Of a DNA stretch of 36,671 bases, positions 34,969 through 36,671 are shown piece after piece; the stretch's first letter is position 1, and each line of letters starts with the position of its first letter. The notes beneath the pieces are model-generated. The model was not told where the DNA came from, ran no database searches, and saw only the letters and a program-made list of their open reading frames with translations. This stretch comes from Candidatus Latescibacterota bacterium (GTDB taxonomy: Bacteria; Latescibacterota; 4484-107; B68-G9). The translations under genes were made by a program, and so were the position numbers. The stretch is taken from contig DTXA01000509.1 of assembly GCA_012962735.1 (NCBI GenBank), forward strand, positions 1 to 36,671. The letters run 5' to 3'.

Positions 34969-35880
34969 ATGACTGTACTAACTATGAAATTCCGAGGAAA
35001 CATAGGTATCAAGGCGGGGGCGCTGTTCCTCGCCGTTTTGTTATGGGCCCATGTGGCCACGGAGAAATACTACGAGGTCACTGTCTCCCTCCCCATAGTG
35101 GTACAGCTCCCCGAGCACATAGCCCTCTCCAGTTCCGTTCCCGAGGCTGCCCAGGTGAAGTTGTGGGGAAAGGGCAAACATCTGCTGCTGTTGCGTTACT
35201 CCGGGACCAAACTCTCCATACGGGCCAACCCAGGAAGTCCGGGGAAGGTGAGCCACGTGCCCTCCCCTATGGACGTGGATATACCCGAAGGCCTCGATGT
35301 CCGGGCCTTAGAGGTGCTCCAGCCGTCGGTCATGGAATTCAGGGTAGACCGCCGCATAGTACGGAAGGTCCCCGTACTTCCCGCCTTAAAGCTATCCCCG
35401 GCGCCCGGGTACATCGTACTTTCCCCTAAGGTCCATCCGGACTCAGTGACGATCTCCGGGCCCAAGGAAGTCGTCCGGAAAGTCCGCGTGCTCTACACGG
35501 ACTCCCTTAGGGCCTCCGCGCTGCGTCGGTCCCTGCGGGGGGAGCTCAGGGTGGCCATCCCATCTCCCTACATCGTCTGCACTCCTCCTACCATCTGGGT
35601 GGAGGTCGATGTACAGCCTATAGTGGAGAGTTGGCTGGAGGGAATACCGGTGCGGCTTATATACTCCCCTAAGGGGGCGTGGGTGGTGCCGAATCGGGTG
35701 GACATCGAGGTGAGAGGCCCTGCCGATGTCCTGGCCAAGCTCTCCCCCGAGGACGTCCAGGCGTACATAGACTACCGCAACGTCCGAGAGGGCAAACCTC
35801 CAGAGCCCTCCTTTCACCTTCCTCCAGGGGTGCAGTTCCTGAGGGCCAGACCATCCTCTTTCCGAGTCCAGCTGCCGTAG
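34969..35880 (+). CDS. YbbR-like domain protein, membrane anchored
   Basis: A 303-residue protein with one N-terminal transmembrane helix (IKAGALFLAVLLWAHV) followed by repeated YbbR-like extracytoplasmic beta units: VVQLPEHIALSSSVPEAAQVKLWG, VRKVPVLPALKLSPAPGYIVL, VRLIYSPKGAWVVPNRVDIEVRG. In Firmicutes such proteins (CdaR) regulate the diadenylate cyclase CdaA; no such gene is present here. Start codons are ambiguous: ATG at 34969, ATG at 34984 or TTG at 34930, none with a good ribosome site. I choose 34969; 34984 would begin MKFRGNIG, also typical. Confidence 0.8.
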   Translation: MTVLTMKFRGNIGIKAGALFLAVLLWAHVATEKYYEVTVSLPIVVQLPEHIALSSSVPEAAQVKLWGKGKHLLLLRYSGTKLSIRANPGSPGKVSHVPSPMDVDIPEGLDVRALEVLQPSVMEFRVDRRIVRKVPVLPALKLSPAPGYIVLSPKVHPDSVTISGPKEVVRKVRVLYTDSLRASALRRSLRGELRVAIPSPYIVCTPPTIWVEVDVQPIVESWLEGIPVRLIYSPKGAWVVPNRVDIEVRGPADVLAKLSPEDVQAYIDYRNVREGKPPEPSFHLPPGVQFLRARPSSFRVQLP

Positions 35881-35891
35881 AGATATATCTC
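35880..35891. repeat. Short palindrome after the YbbR-like gene
   Basis: GAGATATATCTC is a perfect 12-base palindrome that begins at the last base of the stop codon. With no loop or T-run it is unlikely to be a terminator. Confidence 0.25.
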
Positions 35892-35893
35892 CA

Positions 35894-35998
35894 AGAAAAG
35901 AGGCTTCTCTTTCGGTCTAATACAAACCAACTGGAGACCTTAGGGGCTCCCAAAAAGATATGGGCGAAGCGAAGAACCTTTTGGGACTATATATAGAG
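35894..35998 (-). repeat. Dispersed intergenic repeat, long copy B
   Basis: This is the second long copy, between the YbbR-like gene and tsaD, facing opposite to them. On the minus strand it reads CTATATATAG, CTTCGCC, ATATCTTTTTGGGAGC, about 20 bases absent in copy A, then TTTGTATTAGACCGAAAGAG and a CTCTTT hairpin arm. The TTTGTATTAGACCGAAAGAG block is identical over 20 bases with copy A. It is intergenic, with no coding frame shared by both copies. Confidence 0.7.
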
Positions 35999-36006
35999 GT
36001 GTAAAA

Positions 36007-36671
36007 ATGCGAGTGCTCGGCATCGAGACCTCCTGTGACGAGACCGCCGTAGCGGTCTGGGAGGACAATGTGGGGCTCCGCTCCAACATCGTCGCCTCCC
36101 AGGTCGAACATAGCGCATTCGGGGGGGTGGTCCCGGAGCTGGCCTCCCGGGCGCATATCCGCAAGATCATCCCTGTCATCCGCCATTCCCTCTCGGAAGC
36201 CGGTCTTTCCATAAAAGAGGTGGACGGCATAGCTGTCACATATGGCCCCGGACTTATAGGCTCCCTCGTAGTGGGCCTCTCGGTGGCCAAGGCCCTCGCC
36301 CTCGCCCTCAAGGTCCCCCTGATCGGGGTACACCATATAGAGGCCCATCTCTTTTCCTCCCTTATAGAAGCCCCAGACCTCCCCCTCCCCCTGATGGCCC
36401 TCGTGGCCTCCGGCGGGCACACCGAGCTTGTCCTGGTGAGGGATTGGGGAAACTATCGGGTGCTCGGCAGCACGAGGGACGACGCGGATGGCGAGGCCTT
36501 CGACAAAGTGGCGAAGATGCTCAGCTTAGGGTACCCCGGTGGTCCGGAGATAGACCGCCTGGCCCGAATGGGGAACCCTGAGGCGGTCCACTTCCCTCGA
36601 CCCCTTCCAGAGGGCTGGGACTTCAGCTTCAGCGGGCTCAAGACCGCGGTGCTGTATCACCTCGAGGGCCG
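36007..36671 (+). CDS. tsaD: tRNA N6-adenosine threonylcarbamoyltransferase TsaD, N-terminal part (runs off the window)
   Basis: The first 221 residues of TsaD, which transfers the threonylcarbamoyl group to A37 of ANN-decoding tRNAs. Clear landmarks: GIETSCDETAVAV at 5-17, VVPELASRAH at 41-50, the metal-binding HHIEAH (His110, His114), LVASGGHTELV, DDADGEAFDKVAKMLSLGYPGG and FSFSGLKTAV. The start ATG follows AGAGGTG. The gene continues beyond the window. Confidence 0.95.
   Translation, partial: MRVLGIETSCDETAVAVWEDNVGLRSNIVASQVEHSAFGGVVPELASRAHIRKIIPVIRHSLSEAGLSIKEVDGIAVTYGPGLIGSLVVGLSVAKALALALKVPLIGVHHIEAHLFSSLIEAPDLPLPLMALVASGGHTELVLVRDWGNYRVLGSTRDDADGEAFDKVAKMLSLGYPGGPEIDRLARMGNPEAVHFPRPLPEGWDFSFSGLKTAVLYHLEG

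Overview
The window (36.7 kb, GC-rich) comes from a diderm bacterium, most likely an uncultured thermophile or moderate thermophile. Diderm character is shown by a PorV/UPF0164-like outer-membrane barrel protein, TolQ/TolR-type proteins, Lgt and a lipoprotein. Isoleucine ATA and arginine AGG codons are used very often, a habit common in thermophiles. Core genes (clpB, tsaD, pgk, gap, rng, lgt) look bacterial, but I cannot assign a phylum from sequence alone. The mix (PorV-like barrel, DUF4159, giant TPR protein, COG3379-type phosphohydrolase, fused TM/spermidine-synthase/TPR protein) recalls FCB-like or neighbouring candidate phyla. No rRNA, tRNA, CRISPR array or intact insertion sequence was seen.

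Layout. (1) 1-236: 5' end of a GH35-type beta-galactosidase gene (minus) with a clear promoter. (2) 237-1085: a low-density stretch with a second minus-strand promoter, a small ORF or decayed gene and a weak terminator-like hairpin. (3) 1086-3704: clpB (plus), ended by a 12-bp hairpin shared with the convergent minus-strand cluster. (4) 16588-3764 (minus): a tightly packed ten-gene cluster: sugar-type ABC importer without its ATPase, class V aminotransferase, TIM-barrel hydrolase-like protein, DUF362 protein, membrane/spermidine-synthase/TPR fusion, sugar isomerase/epimerase-like protein, alkaline-phosphatase-superfamily phosphohydrolase and a small lipoprotein. Several genes overlap by 1-4 bases. 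(5) 23227-16680 (minus): a five-gene envelope operon, PorV-like barrel / 1088-aa TPR protein / TolQ / TolR / TonB-like DUF4159 protein, bounded by a strong promoter and an 18-bp hairpin. (6) 26721-23326 (minus): a glycolytic operon, PPi-type phosphofructokinase / gap / pgk, with its own promoter. (7) 34513-26858 (minus): lgt / ferredoxin / 2-oxoacid:ferredoxin oxidoreductase subunits / fused radical SAM protein / RNase G, with promoter and terminator. (8) 34731-36671 (plus): small zinc-ribbon protein, YbbR-like membrane protein and the 5' part of tsaD.

Six promoters of near-identical form (TTGACA or TTGACT, exactly 17 bases, TATATT-like) can be read by eye and define the transcription units. 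Points most worth following up: the complete envelope operon, whose last gene appears to need an ATT start or a one-base correction; the uncharacterised ten-gene cluster; a dispersed intergenic repeat (two long copies and two short core copies); the pyrophosphate signature of the phosphofructokinase; and a palindrome on the lgt promoter.
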